From JAFMJV01 sp963800275 (GTDB lineage: Bacteria; Chloroflexota; Limnocylindria; Limnocylindrales; CSP1-4), in NCBI GenBank assembly GCA_963800275.1, contig CAWDAI010000002.1, forward strand, positions 461,559 through 525,558: 64,000 nucleotides of DNA. Direction: 5' to 3'. A program made the translations under genes and the position numbers. Below, in pieces: positions 27,012-34,518 of this stretch (the stretch's first letter is position 1; each line of letters opens with the position of its first letter). The notes beneath the pieces were generated by a model. The model saw nothing but the letters and a program-made list of their open reading frames with translations. It was not told the origin of the DNA and did no database searches.

Positions 27012-27060
27012 TCTTGGCGCAGGATAGCGCGGGCGCGCCGTGTGCCCCTGCTGTGGCTGC

Positions 27061-27759
27061 CTACAGCCAATTCGTGGCGATCTCGCCCCAGCCGCGCATC
27101 GACCAGCCCTGCAACACCTCGTCGACGATGTGCTCGGCGAACTCGTGGTCCAGGTCACCGCCGAACAGGAGACGCCAGTACACCGGGCCCACCAGCATCT
27201 CCGTCGCCACACCGGGTTCCACGTCGGGTCGCAGATCGCCCCTGCGGACGCCCCGCGCGATGACCCTCGCGACCTCGTCACGCCGCGACTGGATGACGAT
27301 GGCGCGGAAGGGATCGCCCAGCTCGGGATTGCGCGCGATCTCCGAGAGCAGCTCGCGGGTGACCGGTCCGTAGTCGGTCTCGGTCAGCGAGCGCATCGGC
27401 CCCATGACCGTGGCCAGCAGCTCCGTGCGCGTGTCGCCCACGTCCGGCACGGCCAGGTGCGGAGTGGCCAGTTGCAGCAACAACTCCAGGGCCAGCTCCT
27501 GCTTGGAGCGCCAGTGGCGGTAGATGGTGGCCTTGCCCACCTTCGCGCGTGCGGCCACGTGCTCCATGCGCACCTTGTCGAAGCCATCCTCGATAAGTAG
27601 CTCACGGAAGGCGTGGAGGACCGCGCGATGGGCGCGATCGCTGCGGGGACGCCCGAGCTTGGCGGCGGTGCCTGTGGCCTCTGACGGCGCCTCGCGCGCG
27701 ACCAGCTCGTCGAGCGCGTCATCAGTGTCCGTGTCCGCGCCGGAGGGCTGGCCTGACAT
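27061..27759 (-). CDS. TetR-family transcriptional regulator
   Basis: 232 residues. The helix-turn-helix at about 55-95 reads LIEDGFDKVRMEHVAARA then KATIYRHWRSKQELA, the standard TetR pattern, followed by a TetR_C-type ligand domain. A 40-residue acidic N-terminal tail precedes it. ATG 27759 lies 9 bp downstream of a good -10 (TATGCT), so the mRNA is probably leaderless. It is divergent from the small Cys/His protein gene, and an 11-bp direct repeat (TACGATACGGA) overlaps both promoters, suggesting that it controls both. Confidence 0.9.
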   Translation of the reverse strand: MSGQPSGADTDTDDALDELVAREAPSEATGTAAKLGRPRSDRAHRAVLHAFRELLIEDGFDKVRMEHVAARAKVGKATIYRHWRSKQELALELLLQLATPHLAVPDVGDTRTELLATVMGPMRSLTETDYGPVTRELLSEIARNPELGDPFRAIVIQSRRDEVARVIARGVRRGDLRPDVEPGVATEMLVGPVYWRLLFGGDLDHEFAEHIVDEVLQGWSMRGWGEIATNWL

Positions 27760-27768
27760 ATCAGCTCA

Positions 27769-27798
27769 AGCATACGATACGGAGCGTCTTGCAGGCAA
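27769..27798 (-). promoter_or_regulatory. promoter of the TetR gene
   Basis: On the minus strand TTGCCT (27793-27798) and TATGCT (27769-27774) are 18 bp apart, a near-consensus sigma70 promoter. The -10 ends 9 bp before the ATG. Confidence 0.6.
27773..27783 (+). repeat. TACGATACGGA direct repeat, copy 1 (possible TetR operator)
   Basis: Identical 11-mer at 27858-27868, 85 bp away. This copy overlaps the -10 of the TetR gene. A second shared 9-mer, CGTCTTGCA, occurs at 27785-27793 and 27831-27839. Confidence 0.45.
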
Positions 27799-27834
27799 CC
27801 ACCGCTGGGTTAAGAAATAACGAAACGACCCGTC

Positions 27835-27863
27835 TTGCATCTCCGCCCAAGCTGCGGTACGAT
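27835..27863 (+). promoter_or_regulatory. promoter of the small Cys/His protein gene
   Basis: TTGCAT (27835-27840), a 17-bp spacer and TACGAT (27858-27863). Transcription would start about 75 bp before the ATG at 27943. Confidence 0.6.
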
Positions 27864-27868
27864 ACGGA
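27858..27868 (+). repeat. TACGATACGGA direct repeat, copy 2 (possible TetR operator)
   Basis: Second copy of the 11-mer at 27773-27783, overlapping the -10 of the rightward promoter. Confidence 0.45.
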
Positions 27869-27942
27869 CCGGATCGAAAGACAGAGGTCGATCGCTCCGC
27901 TGAAACCGACACCAACGACCAGTCAACCAGGAGGTTGCAGAG

Positions 27943-28218
27943 ATGGCCCACACCCACATCCCCGGGGTCGCCGCTCAGCCGGCACCCTTCCTGAGCGAGC
28001 GTGAGAACCAGCGCGCTGTCGATCTCATCGAGAGCGCGGAGCGGTCCGCTCCCTACTGCAGCTGCGGCAAGCACATGATCGCGGTCGCCGAGGGCGAGCA
28101 GGTCTGGCTCGAGTGCGCAAGCCGTAGCGAGGAGAAGACCGGCGTTTCCGGCTTCGTCTCACGACTGACGTCCTTCGCCCACGCTCGTCGCATGATCATG
28201 GAGCTGCCCACCGAGTAG
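27943..28218 (+). CDS. small Cys/His protein, possible zinc site, unknown function
   Basis: 91 residues. Cys39, Cys41, His44 and Cys58 (YCSCGKHM ... LECAS) could bind one zinc or another metal. The rest is helical with no signal or membrane segment. Translation signals are excellent: AGGAGGT about 8 bp before the ATG, behind a near-consensus promoter with a 75-nt leader and a clear terminator downstream. Together these point to an abundant protein. It is divergent from a TetR gene sharing repeats with it. I do not recognise the family. Confidence 0.75.
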   Translation: MAHTHIPGVAAQPAPFLSERENQRAVDLIESAERSAPYCSCGKHMIAVAEGEQVWLECASRSEEKTGVSGFVSRLTSFAHARRMIMELPTE

Positions 28219-28330
28219 CGCCCCCACCATATTCGAGAGCGATCGGGGACGGTCTTCCTCCACCTCCTCCGCCGGACCCGATCGAGCTCAATCGCAGACC
28301 ATCGGTGACTCCCTTCACCAGCGGTCCGCA

Positions 28331-28368
28331 GAAACCCCCGACCTGACTCCCTTCAGGCCGGGGGTTTC
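28331..28368 (+). terminator. intrinsic-type terminator after the small Cys/His protein gene
   Basis: GAAACCCCCGACCTG (28331-28345) pairs with CAGGCCGGGGGTTTC (28354-28368), one mismatch, 8-nt loop; TTT sits in the stem end and another TTT closely follows. Confidence 0.75.
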
Positions 28369-28479
28369 ACTTTGCCCGGGTGCCTCTGCGGCCAGGTCTT
28401 GCTGGGCAGCGCTGGCCAGGACCGCTAAGATGTCCACCCGCGGCGGGCCGCCTCGCCCGCCCCGTTAAGGAGTCGCCAT

Positions 28480-29523
28480 ATGCCACGCGCGATGTGGCGG
28501 GGTGCGATCCAGTTCGGCCTCGTCACCATCCCCGTCCGGCTCTACCTCGCTACCGAGTCGCACGGGGGACTCTCGTTCCACCTGCTCCATGACGAGGATC
28601 TCGAGCGCATCCAGATGAAGGTGCATTGCCCCATCCACGGGGAGATCAAGCGCTCGGACACCGTTCGTGCCTTCGAGTGGGCCAAGGGACGGTATGTGGT
28701 CATCGAACAGCAAGACCTCGAGGCGGTCCCGCTCAAGACCGTCCGCTCCATCGAGATCGAACAATTCGTGCCGGCCCGGCGGGAAGACCCCGGCGCCCGC
28801 TTCGTCAAGGGCGCCTACTACGTGGAACCCGAACCGGTCGGCCGCCGTGCCTTCGCCCTCCTGCGCAAGGTGCTCGGCGACAGCGGTGTGCAGGCCATCT
28901 GCAAGATCGTGCTCAAGGATCGCGAGCACCTCGCTGCGCTCGACCCCTTCGGCGACACCATGCTCCTCTCCACCCTCTACTGGCCCGACGAGGTCCGCGA
29001 CGTGGCCGATCTCGATCTGCCCGTCGAGGAGGCCGAGTTCAAGCCGGCGGAGGTGGCCATGGCCCAACAGCTGGTAGAGGCCCTGACCGGCGACTTCGAG
29101 CCGGAGCGCTACCACGACGAGTACCGCGAGGCCCTGCTGCGGGTGATCGACAGCAAGGTCGCCGGACAGCCGGTGGAGGCGCGGGAGCCGGAGCCGGAGG
29201 CCAGCCGCCTGACGGACCTCATGGCCGTCCTCGAGGCGAGCGTGGCCGCAGCTCGTGGCGAGGGGGCGTCGGCGGATCAGCTTCCGGCGGCGGAGGCCGA
29301 CACGGCGGCCCAGGAGCCTATCCCGGTGGGCCGAGCACGAAGCGGCCGCGGGTCCAGACGTGCCGCGACAGGTTCGGGGCGTCGCGGCAAGGGCACCGAC
29401 GAGGCCGAGGCCAAGGCCAAGGACACGTCGAAGGCGAAGGCCAAGGCCAAGGACACCTCGAAGGCCAAGCCCGCCGCCAGGTCGAAGGCCTCGACGGCTC
29501 GGGCCCGGCGCAAGACCGCCTAG
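28480..29523 (+). CDS. ku: Ku protein, non-homologous end joining
   Basis: 347 residues. The bacterial Ku core (1 to about 255) opens with MPRAMWRGAIQFGLVTIPVRLY, a typical Ku start, and continues through VHCPIHGEIKRSDTVRAFEW and the arm region DPFGDTMLLSTLYWPDEVRD. It forms a homodimeric ring on DNA ends and recruits LigD. The C-terminal tail (about 285-347) is Lys/Ala-rich and contains a near-perfect internal repeat, AKAKDTSKAK; such tails aid DNA binding in mycobacterial and other long Kus. AAGGAG precedes the ATG. The gene downstream encodes a degenerate ligase-like protein. Confidence 0.95.
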   Translation: MPRAMWRGAIQFGLVTIPVRLYLATESHGGLSFHLLHDEDLERIQMKVHCPIHGEIKRSDTVRAFEWAKGRYVVIEQQDLEAVPLKTVRSIEIEQFVPARREDPGARFVKGAYYVEPEPVGRRAFALLRKVLGDSGVQAICKIVLKDREHLAALDPFGDTMLLSTLYWPDEVRDVADLDLPVEEAEFKPAEVAMAQQLVEALTGDFEPERYHDEYREALLRVIDSKVAGQPVEAREPEPEASRLTDLMAVLEASVAAARGEGASADQLPAAEADTAAQEPIPVGRARSGRGSRRAATGSGRRGKGTDEAEAKAKDTSKAKAKAKDTSKAKPAARSKASTARARRKTA

Positions 29524-29545
29524 CCGGACTGGGGGACGGCCGGGC

Positions 29546-30267
29546 GTGGCTTCACGACATGACACGGCAGAGGGTCAGTTGCCCTTGGCCCTGGCGCCGG
29601 ACCAGGGCGAAGAGGCAGCCCTGCCCGCGCGGCTGGCCCTCCCTCGCGCCAGTGATGGCCACGCACCGTTCGATGACGAGGCCTACTTCTTCGAGCCGTG
29701 GTGGCCTGGTGCGCCTGCGACCCTGCGCCGTGTCGGCGACCAGCTGCTGATCGAGAGCGCGCACCTGGCCGAGCCCCTCCAGGCTTTTCCGGAGCTGGCC
29801 GACGTGCGACGACGACTCCGCGCCGACGGCTTGATCATCGAGGGCACGCTGCTGGCGCTCGACGCGGAGGGCCGGCCGGACGTCCACCTCTTGCGTCAGC
29901 GCTTGCGAGGGGCTGGTGCCGGCCCGGCGTCGCTGCCGAGGGCGCGTTCGTGGCCTCCGACCTGCTCTATCTCGAGGGTCACTCCCTCGCCCGCCTGCCC
30001 TTCATCGAGCGGCGCCGGCGCCTGGGGGCCACGCTCGATGATGCGCGACACTGCGTGCTCGGGCGCGGCGTCACGGGCGAGGGCCGGACCCTGGGACGAG
30101 CCGTGGCCTCGATGGGCCTCGAGGCCATCTCCGCGCGCCGGCTCGACGCAGGCTGGAAAAGCGGTCCGGCCGGCGATGCCTGGCTGCGACTACCGGTCGT
30201 GCGACCGGCGATGCCCACGGCCGTCCCCTTCCTGGTCCTGCTCGAACGCTTGCCCCTCGACGGGTAG
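29546..30267 (+). pseudogene. degenerate LigD-like ATP-dependent DNA ligase domain, frameshifted
   Basis: Two frames joined near 29925 encode about 240 residues that follow the order of a LigD adenylation domain. YFFEPWWPGAPATLRRVGDQL corresponds to FExKWDG, where the AMP-accepting lysine appears replaced by Trp. EGTLLALDAEGRPDVHLLRQRL corresponds to DGEIVxLDxxGRPxFxxLQxRL. SDLLYLEGHSLARLPFIERR matches motif III closely. LEAISARRLD replaces EGVVAKR, and WLRLP replaces WLKxK. So motifs I, IV and V have lost catalytic lysines, independent of the one-base frameshift. GTG 29546 follows GGGGGA and comes 23 bp after the Ku stop. It could be a decayed ligase or a non-catalytic Ku partner. Confidence 0.55.
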
Positions 30268-30365
30268 CGATCGAAGGCGCGATCCGCGCGCCCCTGCCGA
30301 GGGCCTCCGCACAGCCGCCCCTAGTACCTTTGCGTGGCTGTGTCGCCGCACCGCCCCGGAACACA

Positions 30366-30398
30366 CTCGACCCCTCCGGAAGGTCCGGAGGGGTCGAG
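30366..30398. terminator. perfect hairpin between the ligase-like gene and tRNA-Lys
   Basis: CTCGACCCCTCCGG (30366-30379) pairs with CCGGAGGGGTCGAG (30385-30398) around AAGGT: a 14-bp stem. It lies 12 bp beyond the tRNA 3' end, so it probably ends both the tRNA transcript and the rightward one. Confidence 0.7.
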
Positions 30399-30410
30399 AT
30401 CGAGTCCTGA

Positions 30411-30485
30411 TGGTGAGCCGCGAAGGATTCGAACCTTCAACCTAGTGATTAAGAGTCACTTGCTCTACCGTTGAGCTAGCGGCCC
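30411..30485 (-). tRNA. tRNA-Lys (anticodon CUU)
   Basis: 75 nt with encoded CCA. The acceptor GGGCCGC pairs with GCGGCTC (one G-U). The D-arm is TAGCTCAACGGTAGAGCA. The anticodon stem AGTGA/TCACT holds loop CTCTTAA, giving CUU. The T-arm has GGTTCGAATCC. All cloverleaf features are regular. A sigma70-type promoter lies just upstream. Confidence 0.97.
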
Positions 30486-30495
30486 GCGTCCATTC

Positions 30496-30524
30496 ACTCT
30501 AGCAATCCTCGCCACATACAGCAA
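30496..30524 (-). promoter_or_regulatory. promoter of tRNA-Lys
   Basis: On the minus strand TTGCTG (30519-30524), a 17-bp spacer and TAGAGT (30496-30501), ending 10 bp before the tRNA 5' end. Confidence 0.65.
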
Positions 30525-30641
30525 GAGCCGGCACCGCCGGGCGCTCCCGGCGGCGCATCAGTCGCACAGCCTCGCTCCACGTCGCATTCCGTGCGGATGT
30601 GGGAGGCTGTAGGACGTCAGGCACCGGCACACCGAGGTCGT

Positions 30642-32261
30642 ATGAGTCGTCGTCACACGTCCAAGCATCACCCGCGTCATCCCTGGCGCGCCCTGGGCAC
30701 GGCCCTGGCCGCCGCCGTCATCGCCACCACCGGACTGGCCGGTGCCGCCGCCGCCCAGAAGGGCGTGCAGGATATCGACCTGGAGCATGAGTGGCAGCTG
30801 CTGACCTACCGGAGCGACAGCGGTCTCGATCGCTCTCTTGACCCCGATTCCTCTCTTGACCCCGTGCCCGCCGGTATCGGGGCCACGTTGCTCCTCTTCG
30901 GAGGCGCGGACGCCTGGGGTGACGCTGCCTGCAGCTCCTACCAGACCTCCTACTCGGTGGAGGCGCAGAACCTCTTCATCGACCCCCCGCAGATCGACTA
31001 TGTCGAGTGCGACCCTGCCTCACGCGACTTCGATAGCGCCTTCTATGACCTGCTCGCCGAAGTCGCCTCGTACAACCTGACCGGCTCCATGCTCATCGCG
31101 AAGGACGCTCTCGGTGACCCGCTGATGGTCCTGACCCGCGCGACGATCGACGACGATCCGACGGTGTCGCGCTGGAAGCTGGCTCGCATCGGCGGCGCTG
31201 ACGGCTCGGTCGAGCCGGTCATCAACGGGCTCGACCCGTGGATGGAGTTCCTGCCGGGAGGCAGCCTGGTCGGCGATACCGGCTGCGGCTCGTTCATCAG
31301 CAAGTACGCCACGAACCAGGGCACCATGGACATCACCGATGTCCATTACCGGCTCGGCTCGAGCTGTACCGAGACTGCTCACGCCCAGGCCCAGGACACG
31401 ATCGATGCCCTCACGGAGGTCGCCGGCTTCGACGTGCTCCCGGCGGGCCTGCGGCTGAAGGATGCCGCCGACGTCACGCGCCTGGCCTTCTCGCCGGACC
31501 TCGACCTCGAAAAGCGGATCTGGACCCCGACGGCCATCTTCGATAGCGCCGGCAACGTGCTGCGTGAAGGCCAGACCCTGAGCACATCGGCCATCAAGCT
31601 CTATACCGATCGAGCGGACGGTCGCACCATCTGCCGGCCCTACACCGCGGAGGACATCCGCGCGGGCCTGGCCCTGAACATCCTCTTCAAGTCGTTCCAG
31701 GGTGATCCCTGCAAGGCCCCCAAGAAGTCGGGCAAGGTCGACAAGTCGACCGTGGAGCAGGACTACGTGCAGGCGCTCAAGGCGACGGCTTCGCATGCGC
31801 TCCGCGGCACGGAGCTGGAGTTCAAGGACGTCGATGGCAACACGCTGATGCTGCTGGAGCCACAGGCCGATCTCATCGGCCCCACGTGGCAGGTCCAGTG
31901 GCTGGGGCGTGACCGCCAGAAGGTCACCGGCCTGCCGCCGACCGCGACGTTCACGGAGAATGGCCTCGTCTCGGGCGACACCGGTGTCATGCGACCGGAC
32001 GCGGGCTTCGTCAATGCCTTCCTGGCCGACTTCTCCACGCCGTGGGCTACCCGGATCGAGATCACGAACGTCGACGCCGGCCGCTACTGCGCCAACAAGA
32101 AGCGCGCCAAGACCGAGGCCTGCCAGCAGGAGAAGCGCTTCCTCGAGCTCCTCGCTGAGGCCGACGGCTATATCGCTCGTGAGGGGGACCTCAGGCTGCT
32201 GCGTGCCACCGACGTCATCATGCGGCTGGTACCCCCGCACGCGGCCAACGCCGACAGCTGA
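30642..32261 (+). CDS. secreted protein with about four META (HslJ-like) repeats
   Basis: 539 residues. A signal peptide is evident: an Arg/His-rich N-terminus, then ALGTALAAAVIATTGLAGAAAAQ. About four consecutive META/DUF306-like units of roughly 110-130 residues follow. Unit 1 starts EHEWQLLTYRS. Unit 2 starts RWKLARIGG with LVGDTGCGSF, a near-canonical GxxGCNxF. Unit 3 starts KRIWTPTAIF, and unit 4 starts PTWQVQWLG with LVSGDTG. Cys pairs within units suggest disulfides outside the cytoplasm. META domains occur in HslJ and in envelope stress proteins; the function of multi-unit forms is unknown. ATG 30642 (MSRRHTSKH) is chosen because the signal peptide then has normal length. Confidence 0.75.
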   Translation: MSRRHTSKHHPRHPWRALGTALAAAVIATTGLAGAAAAQKGVQDIDLEHEWQLLTYRSDSGLDRSLDPDSSLDPVPAGIGATLLLFGGADAWGDAACSSYQTSYSVEAQNLFIDPPQIDYVECDPASRDFDSAFYDLLAEVASYNLTGSMLIAKDALGDPLMVLTRATIDDDPTVSRWKLARIGGADGSVEPVINGLDPWMEFLPGGSLVGDTGCGSFISKYATNQGTMDITDVHYRLGSSCTETAHAQAQDTIDALTEVAGFDVLPAGLRLKDAADVTRLAFSPDLDLEKRIWTPTAIFDSAGNVLREGQTLSTSAIKLYTDRADGRTICRPYTAEDIRAGLALNILFKSFQGDPCKAPKKSGKVDKSTVEQDYVQALKATASHALRGTELEFKDVDGNTLMLLEPQADLIGPTWQVQWLGRDRQKVTGLPPTATFTENGLVSGDTGVMRPDAGFVNAFLADFSTPWATRIEITNVDAGRYCANKKRAKTEACQQEKRFLELLAEADGYIAREGDLRLLRATDVIMRLVPPHAANADS

Positions 32262-32264
32262 ACC

Positions 32265-33576
32265 TCAGGCGGGGTCGGGCTCGACGAGCGCGATCTCGAA
32301 CCGGCGCAAGTGCGCCAGGGGCAGGACGGCCACGACGCCGAGCAGGATCGTGGCCCCGAGCACGCCGTCGAGGGCCCAGCTCTCTGCCGCCACCGCGCCG
32401 ACGACCGCGCCGATAGATCTGTCCCACTCCAAGGAAGACGCTGTACAGCCCCATGACTGCCCCTCTGTCCGCGGGGAATGACTCGGACGTGTCGGCGAGC
32501 AGGCCCAGGGCTGCCGGCGTCGCCCCCGCCAACAGGAAGAGGCCGCCGATCATGGCCGCGACCGCTCCCAGGCGCAGCGCGATCGCGTCGGCGGGGAGAT
32601 GGTTCAGCAGTCCGGTGGCGAGCACGAACGCGACGCCGCCGGTGAGCCCGATGACGATGATGCTGGTCCGGCGGACCGAGGCGAAGCGTGCCCCCCAGTA
32701 GGCCAGTCCCCCGAAGAAGGCGACCGCGCCGACGAGCAGCGCGGCCGTGGCGGACAAGGGTTCGAGCCCGCCGACGAGGAGCTGGTCGGCAAAGCGGACG
32801 TCGGGCGAGCGCACGAGCTGGAAGAGCGTCTGCGAGGTGTAGAGCCCGAGGGCTGCGTTGAGCGCGATCCAGGTCGGCGCCAGGAGCCACACGCGCGGCT
32901 GGCGCAGGAGCAGCCCGTAGCGGCTGCGTGCAGCGGGCGTAGAAAGCGAGTCACGGGCGCGCGGCAGGACCGGGAGGCGGCGGCGGAAGATCCACCAGGC
33001 GCCGAGATACAGGGCGCCGTTCACGACGAAGCCAGCCGGTCCCATCGCCGCCCACAGCACCCCGGCCGCCACCAGCCCCGCGGCCAGTCCGGCGATGGTG
33101 GCCGCTTCGAACCAGGAGCTGGCTCGACCCCGCAGCCGCTGGTCGCCACTGCTCGCGAGGGCCAGGTAGCCGAGCACCGACGGCACGCTCGCGGCGGTGG
33201 AGGCACCTTCGAGGACGCGGCTGAGCCCCAACAACGGCAGGCTGCCCACCAGCATGGGGACCACCGCCTCGCTCATCCGCACCCCGGGGCCGACGACCAC
33301 CAGGGTCAGCACCACCGCCACCAGGCCGAAGACCGGACCAAGCTGCATCACCCGCTGGTATCCGGCCCGATCGGAGAGCAGACCGAACACTGGTGACAGC
33401 CCCAGCTCGCCGACGAAGAAGAGCGCGGTCAGTCCGCCCACGACGGCCGCGCTGACCTGCGGCCCACCGTAGGCCGGAAAATCGGCCAGCAGGTAGATGA
33501 GCAACCCGCCCGTGAGACCCGTGGCCAGGCGCAGCACAAAAGAGGCGAAGATGGTGTTGGCCATGCTCCTGTCCAT
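32265..33576 (-). CDS. major facilitator superfamily transporter, frameshifted near the C-terminus
   Basis: About 436 residues with some 12 hydrophobic helices. The loop after the second helix, GLLSDRAGYQRVMQLG, is the MFS A-like motif (GxLaDRxGrrrv). Near 32415 the frame breaks: FLGVGQI is followed by YRRGRRR, whereas removing one T (CAGATCTATCGG to CAGATCATCGG) gives IGAVVGAVAAESWALDG and a final helix ending at the TGA at 32265-32267. This makes the gene stop 3 bp from the convergent META gene stop. Start ATG 33576 (MDRSMANT) lies 9 bp after a TACGCT -10, suggesting a leaderless mRNA; ATG 33564 is an alternative. Substrate unknown. Confidence 0.8.
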
Positions 33577-33585
33577 GCGCGACGG

Positions 33586-33611
33586 AGCGTAGCCGCTCGA
33601 GGGGATATGCT
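33586..33611. promoter_or_regulatory. back-to-back -10 elements of two divergent leaderless genes
   Basis: On the minus strand TACGCT (33586-33591) is 9 bp before ATG 33576. On the plus strand TATGCT (33606-33611) is 6 bp before ATG 33618. The two -10s are only 14 bp apart, so each -35 region lies in or beyond the opposite start and polymerases could not bind both at once. Confidence 0.5.
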
Positions 33612-33617
33612 CGACGG

Positions 33618-34514
33618 ATGCTCGAACAGGTTCCACCCCGCGATGTCGTCGCTCTCGCCGACGAACGGGCGTTGGCTCGTGCCGAGCGCGCGTTCGAGCG
33701 CGCGGACGAGCTCAAGGCTCGCATCGAGGCAGCCGGCTGGCGCGTGGTGGATGAGGGGGTCTCGTTCACCCTCGAGCCGGCGCGACCACCCGACAGTGTC
33801 GACGACGGCATCATGGTCTTCGGCGCCGTCGGATCGGTCCCCACCCGGCCCACCGACCCTGCGCTCACGGCCAGCGTCGTGGTCACGGCCGGCGAGGCGG
33901 TCGCGGGGGAGGCGCTGTCAGCACTCCGGCAGCATCTGCCCCACGGGATCGAGGTCGTCCTGGTCACGCCCCACGCGCGCAGCCTCGACGGACCGGCGGA
34001 CATCGTCGTGCGCACGCGTGACGCATGGAGTGCCGGTGATGCGGTCGAGGCCGGCTTGCGCAGCAGCCGCGGCCGGGTGGTGGTGGTGCTGGACGCGCAT
34101 GTGGTCCCGACCGGCGAGGTCGTGGGCCCGCTGGTCTCCGCCCTGGCTGACCCGGCGGTCGCCGTCGCCGGCTCGCGGGGTCTCGACTCGGTCGACCTGC
34201 ACCGTTTCATAGCCACCGACGCCAAACGCCCCGTGACCATCGGTGCCGGCTGCTACGGCCTCCGCCGCGCGGAAGCGTTGGCCTGTGGGCCGGTCGATGG
34301 CCGGCTGCAGCTCGGCGAGAGCGTCGCGGTCTGGCTTGGGCTGTCCCTGCGCGATCGTGGTCCTGACGAGCCCCCGCGAGTCGTCGCGGTGGTCGACCTG
34401 CCACTCGCTCGCCTGCCCCGGTCGGAACACCCCGGCGCTGATGCGCGCGTCGCTCGGCGCGATGCCTACCGCATCAGCGACCGCTTCCGCTCCCGTCCCT
34501 GGCTCGTGGATTAG
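33618..34514 (+). CDS. chimera of CysS C-terminal-like helix and glycosyltransferase-A-like domain
   Basis: 298 residues. Residues 8-50 (ALADERALARAERAFERADELKARIEAAGWRVVDEG) resemble the C-terminal tail of cysteinyl-tRNA synthetase, where RaxARaaKDFarADxlRdxIxaxGWxVxDT is usual. From about 85 onward the pattern resembles a family-2 glycosyltransferase core: TASVVVTAGEA, a later VVVVLDAHVVPTGEVV resembling the DxD strand (here DAH), and a GAGCYGLRR segment. No membrane helix. It starts with a leaderless-type ATG 6 bp after TATGCT. Neither half is certain; function unknown. Both domain readings come from pattern recognition only. Confidence 0.5.
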   Translation: MLEQVPPRDVVALADERALARAERAFERADELKARIEAAGWRVVDEGVSFTLEPARPPDSVDDGIMVFGAVGSVPTRPTDPALTASVVVTAGEAVAGEALSALRQHLPHGIEVVLVTPHARSLDGPADIVVRTRDAWSAGDAVEAGLRSSRGRVVVVLDAHVVPTGEVVGPLVSALADPAVAVAGSRGLDSVDLHRFIATDAKRPVTIGAGCYGLRRAEALACGPVDGRLQLGESVAVWLGLSLRDRGPDEPPRVVAVVDLPLARLPRSEHPGADARVARRDAYRISDRFRSRPWLVD

Positions 34515-34518
34515 TCGG

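Noticed and set aside
30411..30485. tRNA-Lys as an attachment site of an integrated element
   Set aside because: No integrase gene, no duplicated tRNA 3' end and no composition change on either side.
32218..33636. Apparent overlap of the MFS gene with the end of the META-protein gene
   Set aside because: Caused by the frameshift near 32415; repairing it puts the stop at 32265, 3 bp beyond the META gene.
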